From Armillaria gallica (taxonomy: Eukaryota > Basidiomycota > Agaricomycetes > Agaricales > Physalacriaceae), in the NCBI GenBank assembly GCA_037576215.1, contig JBANDB010000001.1:7130001-7194000 (forward strand): DNA of 64,000 nt. The letters run 5' to 3'. This document shows positions 1 to 11,522 of this stretch, piece after piece (positions within the stretch are counted from its first letter, which is position 1; the number at the start of each line of letters is the position of its first letter). The notes beneath the pieces are model-generated. The model had not been told where the DNA came from. It searched no databases and was given only the letters and a program-made list of their open reading frames with translations. Both the position numbers and the translations under genes were made by a program.

Positions 1-540
1 TAAAACCTGATCTACTTATTCGGAGGTCGGCCCTTGTCGGAACGACTGAAACTCAGGCAGGAAGGGCTGCCTAGCGCTGAACCGAGCTACAATGCCTATT
101 GGAGCAGACAATGATATCCACGCATTTATATATACCCTGTCAAGTGGCGGGGTATCGTTAATATCGGCTCGTTGGTCGACAGTGATCACAGCTGAATCGC
201 AACATATAATCTGTTACTGTCCGTGGTTACGTGAACGCCTGAAGGTCTCAACCAAACGCCGTGTGGAGACTTCATTTGTTCCATAATCATACTGACATCG
301 TGCAATTTTCTACAATATAACAACGTCAATCAGTATATTTATGCGTGGAAGTAGACTACGTAGTACGTTGGACCGGGGACAACATGAAGATAAAAATCTA
401 AGAAAAAGAAAAAAATATATACTGGAACTCCGATATCAAAAAATACCGCAGCTACAGGTGCATCTGTCTGCTCCCCAAGAAATTATTTGTCCCTTTATAT
501 CCATGAGCCTGCTGTGATAGTATACATTGGCCAACCAAGG
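1..540 (-). repeat. Inverted copy of the AT-rich end of the repeat unit
   Basis: Read on the minus strand, this stretch matches about 10,990-11,450 and 20,400-20,940 on the plus strand. Shared landmarks include the homopolymer tract (here A-rich near 396-418, T-rich in the other copies) and the block around AACAACGTCAATCAGTATAT. In the two plus-strand copies the block lies directly upstream of a DUF6535 gene. The inverted copy suggests that the array turns around at the left edge of the window, with a further copy possibly lying beyond position 1. No coding function is assigned. Confidence 0.75.
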
Positions 541-887
541 TGGGCTGTCCTCGCTAATTGTGACGCGTTCCGATTTATCACCGGCACAAGGATGTTCAGT
601 AGGCAAACGGCTAGCTTTTCTTTGGTTCGTTGGTATCTTTTCTTTTTCGATCTGCAGGCCTCAGGCTTCAGGAGTAAAGAGTTAGAAGAACGGATTAGAG
701 AATGTGTCATGCGTTCCGGTACGACTTCAACAACACCGTGGCATCTTCATACAAGGCGGCAAGACAAACTCTTTGGCTCGATCGTTGATTGATGGTAGGT
801 TGATGGTGCAAATAATTCAAAGTCCGCGGCCGAACATAAACACTCACGCGCCTCTGCCACTCGCAATATATTACAACTTCTCTAGTA

Positions 888-1660
888 ATGCCCCCCTCGG
901 AGAAACGACCCGCGCAGAGAACCACTCCCTACCAGGTCAATAGAAGAAAGGTTTCTCGTCGAATGCCGCCGCCTGAGGCCTCCGAGCTACCCAGCACCGA
1001 CGAAACTCCAGGCGGGGGAATCATGCTCCGTTACAAGAACGGGAACGGCAAAGTCTACAACGAAAGCTTGATCCCCCATGATCAGGAAGCTGTCGGGAGA
1101 AAATGGCTGCCCTTGATAATCCCTAGGCTATACGGGGGTATTAATGTGGACTACGATGGTCTTATGAGAATGGTTCAGGGATGCAAGAGATCTTGGGCAA
1201 GTCTTTACCGTGACTATATATGTTATAACATGTGCTGACAACTGAGACCTTTATGCAGGAGGCCCCCAAACCGAAAGATGACGCGCTGTTCCGAACATTT
1301 GACTTCACCCCGTCTCTTCAGATTCGGGTCTGGAATCCCAACGTATTTTATCCCGGCAAAATCGTTCGGGCTTTCGGCCTTGATTTCGTTAATTCGCTTG
1401 GTGAACCTCAAAGTGTTCATACCGTGGTGAAGATTGAAGCAGGGCCAAGGATCCCGGGTTCGGTTGAGAAGGAAGGAGACGTATTGAGAGCGTTGGATGA
1501 TCTGGGAGTTCAGGCGTTTGGTTTCGAAAAAATCCCTTCGCGCTATGCTGTTCTCACTGGATGCGAGTATACGTTTACTCTCGGCAAGGATTCCAGGAAA
1601 TACACTTTCCCACAAGACTTGCTATGTCCAAACGTGACGCGTCCGGGTGGTCATTCATAG
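888..1660 (+). CDS. Hypothetical protein, two exons, family not recognised
   Basis: Two open stretches in different frames form a plausible spliced gene. Exon 1 starts at ATG 888 and reads a basic, Pro-rich N-terminus followed by LIPHDQEAVGRKWLPLIIPR. Exon 2 is open from about 1259 to the TAG at 1658-1660 and contains FDFTPSLQIRVWNPNVFYPG and EKIPSRYAVLTGCEYTFTLG, which look like a folded, mostly beta domain. The gap between them contains a branch-like CTGAC and an acceptor TTATGCAG ending at 1258. The donor is not settled: GTTCAG at 1173 keeps the frame, whereas GTCTTT at 1201 and GTGACT at 1210 do not. The gene is present once in the window and lies between the inverted repeat end and unit U1, so it may be host sequence rather than array sequence. 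I do not recognise the product and assign no role. Confidence 0.5.
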
Positions 1661-2539
1661 TCATCAAAGTACGTTTCCTAGATGGCTCTGCTTTGTCTGA
1701 TCTGATGTGTCCAATCACTAGTCCTCTTCGTCGACGATGCCCTCTGTATGCCTCCATAGTAGACTTAGACTTGTTACCCATTTTTTAATCTTTTTTCCAT
1801 ACTGTTCTTTGTATCTGAACTCGCGCATCCATAAATCAATTCACTAGTACCCGCCTGCTCAAATAAGCAACATCCAGTGTGGCGAGATGAGGGCCATCGT
1901 AACTGCGTGGCATCACCAAGTCTTATTTTACATTATAATTGGGTTTGTCTGTATGTGAATGGTTCACAGGTTTCGCATGTTCATGTCGTCTATGCATCCT
2001 TCAAGCTAGGCCCGTCTTCTTAGTGCCATGCCGTCACCGTCATATACCAATCATTATACCATACATCTTTGTCTGTGTCCACGAACCTAGCTGTATCGCT
2101 CCACGAACAGAATACCGCAGTTTTCTCATCGTCCGGACTCCGAAGGAAGGCTCTCTTACTCTGCGCTGCAGATATCCTCCTACTTTCCGCGTCTTACACC
2201 ACAGAAGAACATCAAATGAGCTGATACAGACTCTCTGACGCTTGATAATACAGTAGATCAGTACGATTCTCTCTCGCCAATCGCAAGTGCTAGCGAAACG
2301 CTTCATCCTTGACACTGAGTCTAGTGACAGGCCGGATACAGACTCGTAAGGATGATACCCGACTCCAAGGAGCGAAGCAAACAGCACAGAAGTAAGTGCA
2401 TTCCAATAATCTTGACAGATGTGTAATTAACTTTCTCGTAATGAAGGACTGAGCGCAATCGCAATGTCAGACTGGTGCAGGCAAGTCTCCTTCACGAGTC
2501 GTTCGTAAAAATGTGGGTAAGTTTTATTGATTATTGACC
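1661..2539. other. Intergenic stretch, nothing supported
   Basis: This is a unique stretch between the 888-1660 gene and repeat unit U1. Open frames here are short and lack recognisable motifs. It begins with possible 3' untranslated sequence of the upstream gene. I see no RNA gene or repeat shared with the rest of the window. Confidence 0.5.
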
Positions 2540-5030
2540 CTAGGTCAAGGTATAAACTACCGTGTCCGGACCCCATGGAGCCTTGGAGTACCATCGTCGC
2601 AGGCGTTCGTCCCTCTTCTCCGAACCATGATGGAAGACAAACCGCCTTTCTTGGTATCTCAATGGCTTTGTCTTCGACGGTAGCACATTCAAGGCGACCC
2701 CGATTCGAAGGAATATTCGCCTGCAGGGAAGATATCAGAGGATGGCACGAGGGTATTTCCTTGTGTCTCAAAGACGCGAGGAAGGCTTGTGAGCTCGTCT
2801 CAATGATAGGTCTGCTTCGAGGTGATAACCTCGCGCTTGAGAAAACGGAATTGGTGGAGGCAAGAAGAAGTCCAGACCAGGACCGAATTAAGAATAGGCA
2901 GTCAGTCGGCGCGTTGACTGATACCTTTGTACTGTGAGTAGAATCGTTGGCGAATTGTGAAGGAAAGAGCTGATATTAAGCATCCAGAAGAAGCGTACTT
3001 CGTTAGATTACCAGCAGAATTCCATGAATTATTGCCACTAGCGATCATTCAGTTAGAATAGGATAGGACGGCTGCATACAAGGACCCTCGGTAATCAACC
3101 ACGCTACTTGAGAAGGACTTTAAGCGAGAAACGAGCGTCCAACAAGGAATAATCTCCATGAAATGAATCGTCCCCATGCGTCCGGTCGATCAGATTCGTA
3201 AAACAATCAACAATCTCTTGACGATCTCGCAGTATGTCATCGCAACAGATCGGATGAACTGCTAGCCGAGTAAGGATCTTGGCGGATTGCACGGTTCCTC
3301 GAGTTTAGCAGGATAAGGAGAACACACAAGAACGTCTAGTCTGCGAGGAGACACTGTAACGGCGAACATGTTCGAGTCTGATGAGCTCTTGTGAACATCA
3401 ACGTCATTGATTGAGAAGGAGACCTGGTAATTTACGAGTAAAGTAAGAAAACCACAGCGCAATTCGATGAAGTAAAGAATCCTACGTAATAAAAAAAATC
3501 CCATGCTTTCATCCTTTACGTAGATAGAACCTTGTCTTCAGAACCGATCCATGTGCGCGTGCGCGTGTGATGATTCATAAGCACACACTTCTCTAGCCAA
3601 GATATATGCACACTTTGCATGCAGTAGCACTGCCGTGATGGACTGCTCTTCCGCAAAGTCACATCTTGACATCCGAAGAGATCCACAAATCGACGGGGAC
3701 CACAACGATTGCGAGAATGCGGAACCGTGTGTGGCGTTTCGTAGGCTGTGCCGAGGTCTATGAGGTTTGGCAGCGTCTGGACGGTGTAAATACACGAGCC
3801 TGCTGAGCATATTCCAGGAGGGGCGACTGGTTTGATGACTGGATAGTAATGGACAGAGACCGAATCGGGGAAGTAAGAACAAGGTTGTGAAAGGTGTATG
3901 GATCTGTAAAGACGGACTATGGCGAGAAGAAGGATCTCAGTGTGGCGCCAGACTGGCGATGATAGGAAGCTCGGAATTCATGCCACAATACGTCCCTGTG
4001 GGATCTGCGCGATGGGATAACCGACAAGGTGAATAAAGATGCCAGCGACATATTATCTTGTAAACACGGCCAAACGCTGCGTCGTCAGAATCCCAACTCT
4101 GTGAAACACCGGGCGACGCACGAGATCGGAGCCTTTGAGGATGTAGCATAGAAGCTGGCAGCCTTCTGCGTGAAGGTCTGCATGCCAGACGTGTGCCGCT
4201 CCCATATTGTCCTACGCAGCTTGATCCTTGAATCGGGACGCTTTCCGGTGTGGTCATCTGGTCTCGTTATTTACATAAACGAAGAGGGCGGGGGCGGCAG
4301 AGGAGAGAAGCGTACCCAGTGTCGCTATGCACACACCCGATGGCACGCTTGACACTGACGGTGCTGATGGCGCCATATACTCCACTAGTGACCGTCGTCA
4401 TTCTCTTCACCATTGACGCCAAAGATTCAGCAAATGCGCCCGCTTCCCAAAGCCAGGGAAGTCTAAAGCTAGCGCTCCTTATCTATAAGAAAATCGAGAA
4501 AAAAGTCTATGTGACAACAACGGGCGCACCAATTTTGAGACATCCTGGATTTATGCCGCATGTCTCCATTATGGCATCCTCTCTCTCGGAACTCCGGCGT
4601 CTAACGCGCCTCTGGTTGAATCGTGTTCCAGAAACGAAATTCGCAGGTGACTGGCTCAGCACAGTAGGTCCCGGTGACGACGCATGAAGAAGATAATTCG
4701 TGAGCGCATACATCCTGTTGAAGGCGCAAAAAAAGAGAAGCCTTAGAGGGAAATAGCAGTCACGGTCATGGTTGTTCGGGAAGAAGAAATCGGGACGTCC
4801 CGAAATGGCAGTCGTGATTTTCCTTCTTTACCGCCACCCTCTCATCACTTATTCTTGCGTTCAGCTACACTATAACCATGATAAATGCTCTAAACAGGCG
4901 ACACGCCTTTTTGAATAGCGGAATCGCCTGGCATGAATCATCGCAGAGGTGGCAACCGGGAATGACTTCGGCGACTTCGGTTCTAATGGCTCGTATTAGC
5001 ATACCGTCATCTATTACGGTGTCCCACATG
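2540..5030 (-). repeat. Repeat unit U1 (partial, decayed minus-strand unit)
   Basis: This is the first of the dispersed 'U' units. It aligns by eye with 6019-8880 (U2) and with the later copies. On the minus strand near 4370-4250 it begins with ATGGCGCCATCAGC followed by a hydrophobic stretch (SGVCIATLGTLLSSAAPALFVY). Next come frames resembling HVWHADLHAEG and LVRRPVFHRVG, and nearer 3600-3850 the VHYYPVIK and LPNLIDLGTAYET frames. Stops and frame changes interrupt all of them, so no intact protein can be read. The shared GACGTCCCGAAATGGCAGTCG motif lies upstream of the minus-strand start, at 4794-4814. The family is unknown. Confidence 0.6.
4794..4814. promoter_or_regulatory. Recurring GACGTC-containing motif, copy 1
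   Basis: GACGTCCCGAAATGGCAGTC recurs once per repeat unit: here, 8763-8783, 16145-16165, 18167-18187, 27891-27911, and in degenerate form near 32921-32941 and 59510-59530. Its core GACGTC is the CRE/ATF-type palindrome. It sits upstream of the conserved minus-strand frames, so a promoter role is inferred from position and conservation only. Confidence 0.35.
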
Positions 5031-5924
5031 AATTTGACCTGTCATTCATTAGAACAGGACGTAGATTGGACGGCACTATCTGAGGTCAGATCAAAGCGCG
5101 GCAAGGAAAGTATTCTTGGAAATGAGGCTTCTTCGCCTCGTTCATTTACTCTGTCATCTCTATGTCTGGATATCACCTGAATATAAATGTGACGCGATCA
5201 TGCTTATTTATCCGATAGAGCTTGGAGAACGTCCAATTTTGAATTTGAGTAGCGATTGTCGACACAGACGCTAGGCGCTCGGCGCATCTTGATATTTCTC
5301 AGAGAGCTGTTGCCAACAAACAGTCGCTAGTCAGATTCATCAATTCCGACGACTCAGCGTTGAGGAGACGATGAACGGGTCCTTCGTACATTAAGAAGTT
5401 TTTATTAGAAGTGTATTCGTCGTCCGCAAGTCTGGATTGCACTGGTGAATGCTGTATACCACGCCGCGACGCGCTCCCACCATTTCGTCAGCCAAATCTT
5501 CCTTTGTTGGACCTCGACGTCTAGAACTTCCTTCCAAACTGTACTTCCATCACCAATCCACTGTGGTACGTGCATTACAGTTTCGAGTTTTCTCCCCTCG
5601 AAAAAGCCTTCTTCCTCAACGCAATGGATGAATGTCTCTCATGACCTTCGTGTCTTGTAGCCACACCTGACGCTAGAACTCCTGACCTCGCGGAATCTAC
5701 TTCGCTGCTGGATGATGCATACGAGCCGGGATGGGCAAATCAGTACGGTCTCTCTCGGTCATGTGGTTTGGGTGATCTTGACATATTCACAATTAACTTT
5801 GTTTTCAGAACCCCAATGGAATTACCAGTCAGTCGCGGTCTCATATTAGTTCAGCTCATTCAGATGCCTCCTTGATTCTATCACCGAAGGAGACGATCGG
5901 GAAAGAGGAAGGATGATTACACGA

Positions 5925-6410
5925 TTAGAGTCGATCGTAAACAACGTGGGTAGGCTTCAACTTTTCACCCATATCTACTCTCCTCGGCCACGGCCAGGGA
6001 TGAGCTACCAGGACCGGACCCCAAGGAGTCTGTAACGTCTTGCCAGTGCTTCTTGGTATAGCTTTCGACATTGATTTTTCTAGTATCGTCGAAAGGACGC
6101 AGGCGTTCGTCTCTCTCCCTCGATCTGTGCTAAAGGGTACGCCTCCTTCGTGGTCATCTTCATGGCTTGGGCACCGAACATGCGCGAAGTTGCTCCTGCA
6201 CTTTTTCGCGCACGATACTAGAAGGGCGGTGATGGATTCGTCTTTGAATATTTCGGCGGACGATGCGGGGATCGCTGCTTGCGCGGATATTGTGACGACC
6301 CAAGTCGAAGGTATATCGGCATGGAGGGAAGACATCAGAGGAACGCACGCGATCTCGGATCTCGAAGACGCGGGGAAGACTTCTGAGCTTGTCTCAACGA
6401 TAGATCTCAC
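5925..6410 (-). pseudogene. Unit-U conserved frame with SKAIPRGTNK-type motif
   Basis: The minus-strand frame starting near 6410 reads MRSIVETSSEVFPASS, later KKCRSNFAHVR and GGVPFSTDRGRETNACVL, then SMSKAIPRSTGKTLQTPWGP. The same frame recurs at 25736-26098 (SKAIPRGTNKAVQTPW), 57410-57748 (SKAVPRGTNKTVQSPWG) and 62266-62511 (ETSSEVFPASSG, KKCRSNFAHIR). Conservation of amino acids across diverged copies suggests it once coded. The copies end differently and the frame does not join cleanly to the neighbouring conserved frames. No known domain was recognised. Confidence 0.35.
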
Positions 6411-6998
6411 ACGGGCAAGAAAGGCGATGCTTTCGAGATTGACAAAAGATTGTTAGTAGAAATTCAGACCATAGCCGATTCCAGAATAGGTGGCCAGTCC
6501 GCTTGTAGACAGACATCTTGGTCGTGAGCAGAATCGTTCGCAAAATTTGAATGCAAGAGCTGATATTGAACGTCCAGCTCCGGGATATTACCAGCAGGAT
6601 CCAATGCTTTATTGCGACTAGCAGTCGTTCAGTTAGAATAGGATAGGATGGTTACATAGCAGGACCCTGTAATCGACGACGCTACTTTAGAAGGACCTGA
6701 TGTAAATAATGGAGGAACATACGTACATCAAAGAATAAGCTCTGCAAATCCAACCGTCCCCGCATGTCTGGTAGATTAGATTCGCAAAACAATCAACACT
6801 ATTGAGATATCCAATCACAACAGATCGAATGAACTGGCGACCGAGTGAGGATCACTATAAAGCGCACGGCGTTCAACGAGATAACGAGAACCCGTAGAAA
6901 TGCCTGCTGCGAGAGGACTGTATGACGACAAGTATTTTTGAGGCCGATCAGCGCTTTTGAACATCGACGTCAATGATTGGCAAGAATCCTAGTAATTT

Positions 6999-7194
6999 TG
7001 TTGGGAATAGACGTCGGCAGGCACAAAGGACGTGGTGGATATGGCTCGAACGAACGTATATTCGTGGACAGATACGTAGGTGATGGGGGTACGAAGCCAA
7101 GAAACGGTAGTGATCGGTGCGGAGATCGGGGTGGTGTAAAATGGGAGACGGCGTGGCCGTCGGCCCAAGTGGCTGTGAAACCATATCCTCAACA
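6999..7194 (+). mobile_element. Solo LTR, 196 bp, with 5-bp target duplication
   Basis: The element begins TGTTGGGAATAGACG and ends ATATCCTCAACA. It is flanked by AATTT on both sides (6994-6998 and 7195-7199). The uninterrupted site is seen in U7 near 63085-63095. A second copy of identical length lies inverted at 27249-27444. TG...CA ends, a 5-bp duplication and this size are what a solo LTR, or a very short non-autonomous LTR element, would show. No internal coding sequence is present. Confidence 0.8.
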
Positions 7195-7397
7195 AATTTA
7201 CGAGCAGAATAAGAAAACTATAGAGCAATTCAATGATGTAAAGAAACTTACCGAATAAAAAGTCCCATGCCTGCACCCTCAGAACCAATCCGTGTGCATT
7301 CTTCTTAAGTCCTAAGCACACAGTTCTCCAGCCAAGATCTACGCGCGCTATCCACGCAGTAGCATTGCCACCAGGAACTCTTCAGCCCTCCCCCTAT

Positions 7398-7586
7398 TGG
7401 ATATCGAGCTCGTGGCTCGCGTGTTTATTGGTAATCAGTCACGTGTACGTATCATTAAATTTTCGTAGCCACGCTTTCTCTTCTTTACTCGATTGACTAC
7501 GTACGCCGTCGCTCATGTACTCCGTCAATCCCGTATTCGTGCTCTGATCCCTTGTATGCTTCCATACCTGCAAGATTATTTCAACA
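7398..7586. mobile_element. Copy-specific insertion of about 190 bp, possibly a second solo LTR
   Basis: Compared with U7 (63280-63300), U2 carries about 190 extra bases here, beginning TGGATATCGAGC and ending ATTTCAACA. A C-rich, AT-ending string (CCCCTAT on the left, CCCCCAAT on the right) occurs on both sides, which may be an imperfect target duplication. The TG...CA ends and size suggest another LTR-type remnant, but the duplication is not clean. Confidence 0.4.
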
Positions 7587-7605
7587 CCCCCAATTTCATA
7601 TCTCT

Positions 7606-7863
7606 TCATCCGAAGAGCTGCGCATCGGAGGGCTCAACGGACGTATCCACGAGATCCTTCGTGATCCTGCATATTCGCAGTATGAAGATCGCGAGAATCT
7701 GATGTCCCGTGCGTAGCGCTTCGTAGGTCGTGCCGAGATCTATGAGATTCGACAGCGTATGGGTGGTGGAGATACACGAGCCCGTTGAGCGTATTCCAGG
7801 CAGGGAGAGTCGGTTGATGGCTTGATAGTGATGGACAAAGACTGAATCGGAGACGTAAGACAA
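7606..7863 (-). pseudogene. Unit-U conserved frame with HHYQAINR...ILAIFILRI motif
   Basis: The minus-strand frame reads VFVHHYQAINRLSLPGI, then LSNLIDLGTTYEALRTG, ILAIFILRICRI and DLVDTSVEPSDAQLFG. Close versions occur in U1 (3540-3880), U6 (58243-58606: ILAILILRICQIMEDLV) and U7 (63332-63600). The part ILAIFILRI is hydrophobic and could be membrane-embedded. In most copies the frame is cut by stops or shifts. It is followed, still on the minus strand, by a frame reading RRVPRG and CLGIRKTAHRWVL in U3b and U5. The function is unknown. Confidence 0.35.
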
Positions 7864-8081
7864 GGTGTATGTATCCGTAGATACTATATCTGATTATGAC
7901 GATAAGGGTGTGGATTGTTCGTGATGTGGCGGCAGACGGAATAATACGAGAGTGGAATGCTCAGAATCGATGCAGCAATACGTCCCAGTGAGCCCTTGTG
8001 GTATTTACGGGCGGGATGACCAACGAGGTGAATAAAACCGCCGGCACCACGCTCTCTCGAGCACTGCTAGACGCTGCACCG

Positions 8082-8330
8082 TCAGAATTCCGAAATCAAC
8101 AAAAAAGCGGGCGACGCACAAGAGGGGATCTTTTGAGGGTGCAACGTAGAAGCTGGTAACTTTCTGGGTGACCCTCCGCATGCTAGATATGTGCTCCTCG
8201 TGTCATGTTCTGAGCAGTCTGTTCTTGTTCGGTAAATGAAGAGAAATGGAGCGGCAAAGGAGAGGAGCGTACCGAACATTACTACGCCTACACCCAGGAT
8301 GTCACCTCAACAGCACGCTCGACAGTGCTT
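8082..8330 (-). pseudogene. Unit-U presumed N-terminal frame with one membrane segment
   Basis: On the minus strand an ATG near 8335 opens MAPSSTVERAVEVTSWV. A frame break or intron at GTAGGCG is followed by FGTLLSFAAPFLFIYR, a likely transmembrane helix. The same arrangement occurs in U1, U3b (GILGVCVATFGPLLSS), U4 and U6 (AVCAATFGTLVSFAAPVLLI). This is the best candidate for the 5' end of whatever gene unit U carried. No family was recognised, and no copy in the window is intact over its whole length. Confidence 0.35.
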
Positions 8331-8762
8331 GATGGTGCCATATACTCCACTTGTGACCGTCATGGTATCTCTCACTCGGTAACGATTCAAAAAGGTCGCA
8401 TTTTAATGGTTGTCGGTCCCCCGAAGTCAGGGAAGAGCCGAAGCTCAGGCCTGTAAAAAATCAGACACAATCCACGAGCAAAGGAGAAATGAATGCACAA
8501 GAATTAAGATATACGGGATCCATACAACCCATCTTCACTCTGGCTCTCTCTCTCGATTCTCCATGATCAAAGACGTCTTCCAATGCCGGGAATCGGGTCC
8601 CCGAGGTTCTCGATCTCCACAGCAAGACACGGTGGCCATGCGACAAGGAATACGAGCGCGCGCATATATTTCGTTCGAATCACAGAAATGAAATGAAGGT
8701 AGCACAGAAGCCTTCAAAGGACACGGTGGTCTCAACATCATCGTCTGGGAGCAAGAATCGAT

Positions 8763-8783
8763 GACGTCCCAAAATGGCAGTCG
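8763..8783. promoter_or_regulatory. Recurring GACGTC-containing motif, copy 2
   Basis: TGACGTCCCAAAATGGCAGT is present here, about 430 bp upstream of the presumed minus-strand start of unit U2. It matches the copies in other units. The regulatory role is inferred from conservation. Confidence 0.35.
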
Positions 8784-10552
8784 CAATTTGTCCACTTTAC
8801 CGCCTTCTACCCGTCATCTATTCCTGCCTGGGTGCTATTTTCACGCGGTTTCAACTATGTTCCTGCCATGATAAATGCTCCACGCGCGATGCACCTTTTT
8901 GGACCAGCAAGATTCAAGTGACTTATCGCCGCGGAGGCATTGCGGCGATCGGGAACATTGAAGCTGGGGAATAACAACGAAATTCAATACAACGTTCCAG
9001 GGCCTCGGGTTCTTCACTGTACTTCTTTTCACAGCTGTTCCGGGTCCTGTTGGTGAAGCAAGCATATGTAACTGCGCCGCAGCTTTTACTCAATGTTCAC
9101 TGATATATTCATGTTAGGCGCCCACTAGCATATCCTTCTCTGAGCCAGTCATACCTGTACTTAGGTTCAGTGCCTGGTACGTCGACACGTTCGAGGCAAA
9201 GCTTATGCTCCGAAGAACATAACACTGAGGCCTGAGCGCTTGCTCGAGCTCCTGGCAGCTACAGTTACTGCTGTGCAATTGCTGCAGAACAATGCTGCCG
9301 TAAAATCGACCATATCTACGTTATTCTATCGCTAACCAGGGTCCTTATCCCTGGCAGTAATTTTCTCAGGTAGGACAGCCTCCAGTCCGCTTCCTGATCA
9401 TCGATGCTCACACTCGTGATTGTCCCGTGGTATAGCCTGTCGATGTGCCATAAGCGCGCCTATACATCAGAAACATGTCTTCGTGCGTACATTTCTAGGA
9501 ACATATAGGTTCGTGCTCGAGCTACAAAGAAACTCAGGACGCTAACCTGTCCTCAGCTCCATTCACCCGGAACGTGATATCTCAGATCCCACAACCTTAA
9601 ATTCGGGTCTTTGTTCATCACCAGCTTGCACGGCGTCTATCGTACACCTGATTTGAAATCTACGCCCAGGAAGATAGTGTCAGGACGATGGCATACTCGA
9701 ATGAGAAACTCATCTCGAACGAAGTGTTCCGAAGTAATGACCCTTCGCATTAAACAAGATAACAGCAAGATTAACGACCGATATCGCTACCACCCACCAA
9801 CCTTCTTGACGGGAATCTGGGAAGACCGTGCTTCTGTTACCACAGCTAATTATAATCATGTTTGTATTATGTATACTGAAACTATCTTTGTTCGTATCTA
9901 CAGAGTCTAAAGATCATATCGCCAGAAAGAGCGTCACCGGCACCACGGAATCTAGCTTACGGTTGCTCGACTTGACAAGCCCACTCTCTGACCTCTTATC
10001 GACGTGAAATGAGGTGATCCGTTCTTCGTGTGAATAAGTGGACTTTTACTACTCCCACAAATCACTGATGTTCATTACTCTCATGGTTTCTGTTCACAAT
10101 GGTGGGTGTGAAATAGGTTGCTTCCCAGAGTCTCTTGTATCGTGTTCGCTGATATATCATATCTCGGAAACGGTGATGTCTAGACATAAAATGTCGTGCA
10201 CTCATGGAATGACACTGCCTAATCACGGACCTGAAGCGATTGTTCGGACCTCAAAGACGAATAACGCGAGATACTAATGACTACATCAACCAAGCGTCGT
10301 CATTGGTTCTCAAGCATACCTTTGTGTGCACAGCACCACCAAAAATACATTCACATCTATCTTGATCCACAGCTTTGAGGCTATTGTGCGGAATTGAAAG
10401 CACAAGCGATAGCTGGGGAGGCAATGCAAGGACGTGTTCGACATGCTGTCCCTTCCTCTTGGTTTCTTGCGGATGAGTTATCCCCGATCATTCTGGAATC
10501 TGGACTTGGTTCGCGCATTGCCATGTGACAGTCTGAGTAAGCACTGTAAGCT

Positions 10553-10614
10553 ATGCCACGTACTTAAACACCAGCGCGGAAAGTGCTGTCCCCCCAATAT
10601 CGCACCCGCGCCAC
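10553..10614 (+). promoter_or_regulatory. Conserved leader block upstream of a short ORF, copy 1
   Basis: The block contains TACTTAAA, then GGAAAGTGCTGTCCCCCC AATA, then a C-rich CACCCGCGCCAC immediately before an ATG. It recurs at 20031-20093 with few changes and, strongly CpG-decayed, at 36950-37015. Its position before a start codon suggests a promoter or 5' leader. This is inference. Confidence 0.3.
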
Positions 10615-10818
10615 ATGGGACCACCACCCTGTCCTGTAGCTGGCAGCGGATGCAACAAGCCCAAGCCCATCCTGAGATCCCTTCCAGGTTCTCACGGGGG
10701 AGGTCCAAGCCAACGTGTGCGCGTCCCCTCTCACATGATGCCTCCTAAGGCTTCTCAGCCCAATGCCCATGCTCCGTCTAATGGCGGTACAAAATCTTCG
10801 AAAAAATCTGCAAGTTAA
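10615..10818 (+). CDS. Short conserved ORF (67 codons), possible first exon
   Basis: The ORF starts directly after the conserved leader block. Its C-terminal half (RVRVPSHMMPPKASQPNAHA, then SNGGTKSSKKSA) aligns in frame with the ORF at 20094-20297 despite a length difference between the two N-termini. The peptide is basic and rich in Pro and Ser and has no recognised domain. It may be a short exon whose downstream exons I could not place, or a chance frame kept by the recent duplication. Confidence 0.3.
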   Translation: MGPPPCPVAGSGCNKPKPILRSLPGSHGGGPSQRVRVPSHMMPPKASQPNAHAPSNGGTKSSKKSAS

Positions 10819-11086
10819 TCGTTGCTCCGTTGACTCCGATTGGTGTTGTCATCCGGAGCACACCAGTAGTCAACCTCTGTGTGGAGCAACTGCTTTGTAT
10901 GTTGTAAGCAGAAAGGTGATTTTGTTTCATAGAGACGCCGCAGAACTAAATGTATTTAGAAAGGACATCAATAATCCAAAGCAATGCACAATGGGAACCG
11001 ACAGACTCATGGATATAAACGAACAAACATCTACTTGGCGAGCATTGTATAGACCGATGCACCTGTAGCTATAGATACCGGAATTC

Positions 11087-11113
11087 AAGTTTTTTTTTTT
11101 TGTCTTTTTCTTA
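11087..11113. repeat. Poly-T tract at the end of unit U2
   Basis: An 11-T run followed by GTC and further T-rich sequence. The corresponding place in U3b (20513-20530) has interrupted TTTTCTTTTTC tracts, and the inverted copy at the left edge shows A-rich sequence near 396-418. It marks the same boundary in all three copies. Confidence 0.6.
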
Positions 11114-11510
11114 CACTTTTACCTTCACGTTGTCCCTCTAACGTACTACTTCCACGTACAAATATACTGGTTAACGTTGTTATATTATAGAAAACTGCAC
11201 GACGTAAGTATGATTATGGAAATCATAAAGTCTCCACATGGCTTTTGGTTGAGTAACAGATTATATGCTGTGATCACTGTCGACCAATTAAGCTAATATT
11301 AACGGTAACCTGCCGCTTGAAGGGGTACATATAAATGCGTGGACTTCATGGTTTTCCCTAATAGGCGTTGTAGTTTGGTCAGCGCTGAGCAGCCCTTCCT
11401 GCCTCAGTTTCAGTTGTTCCGACAGGACTGACCTCCGAATAGATCAGGGTTTGATCAAGCCCGGGGTGTTCCTGCATCTTGGTGCATAGTACTTATAAGC
11501 GATGCATCAC

Positions 11511-11522
11511 GATTCATGAATC
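11511..11522. promoter_or_regulatory. 12-bp palindrome upstream of DUF6535-A
   Basis: GATTCATGAATC is a perfect palindrome 150 bp upstream of the DUF6535-A start. Copy B has AATCACGAATCACGAATC at the matching place (about 20,980-20,990), a small tandem in place of the palindrome. The flanking ATGCATCACGA and ACGACCCGACCCAC are kept in both. This is a possible protein-binding site, by inference only. Confidence 0.25.

Larger units (their letters stand above)
5040..11460 (-). repeat. Repeat unit U2 (longest copy)
   Basis: This is the most complete copy of unit U. Its left end (5040-5500) matches 61757-62250, its middle (6020-8300) matches U1, U4 and U6 and is very close to U7 (62270 to the window end), and its right part (8800-11460) matches 18180-20960, 27900-30000 and 59560-61740. 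Conserved reading frames lie on the minus strand but carry stops and frame changes. Two copy-specific insertions are visible, at 6999-7194 and 7398-7586. The right end is AT-rich with an 11-T run and sits about 200 bp upstream of DUF6535-A. The unit could be a decayed gene family or an unclassified transposon; I cannot decide which. Confidence 0.65.

Noticed and set aside
8410..8691. Plus-strand ORF of 93 codons in U2
   Set aside because: It lies opposite the conserved minus-strand region and is not kept in the other units.
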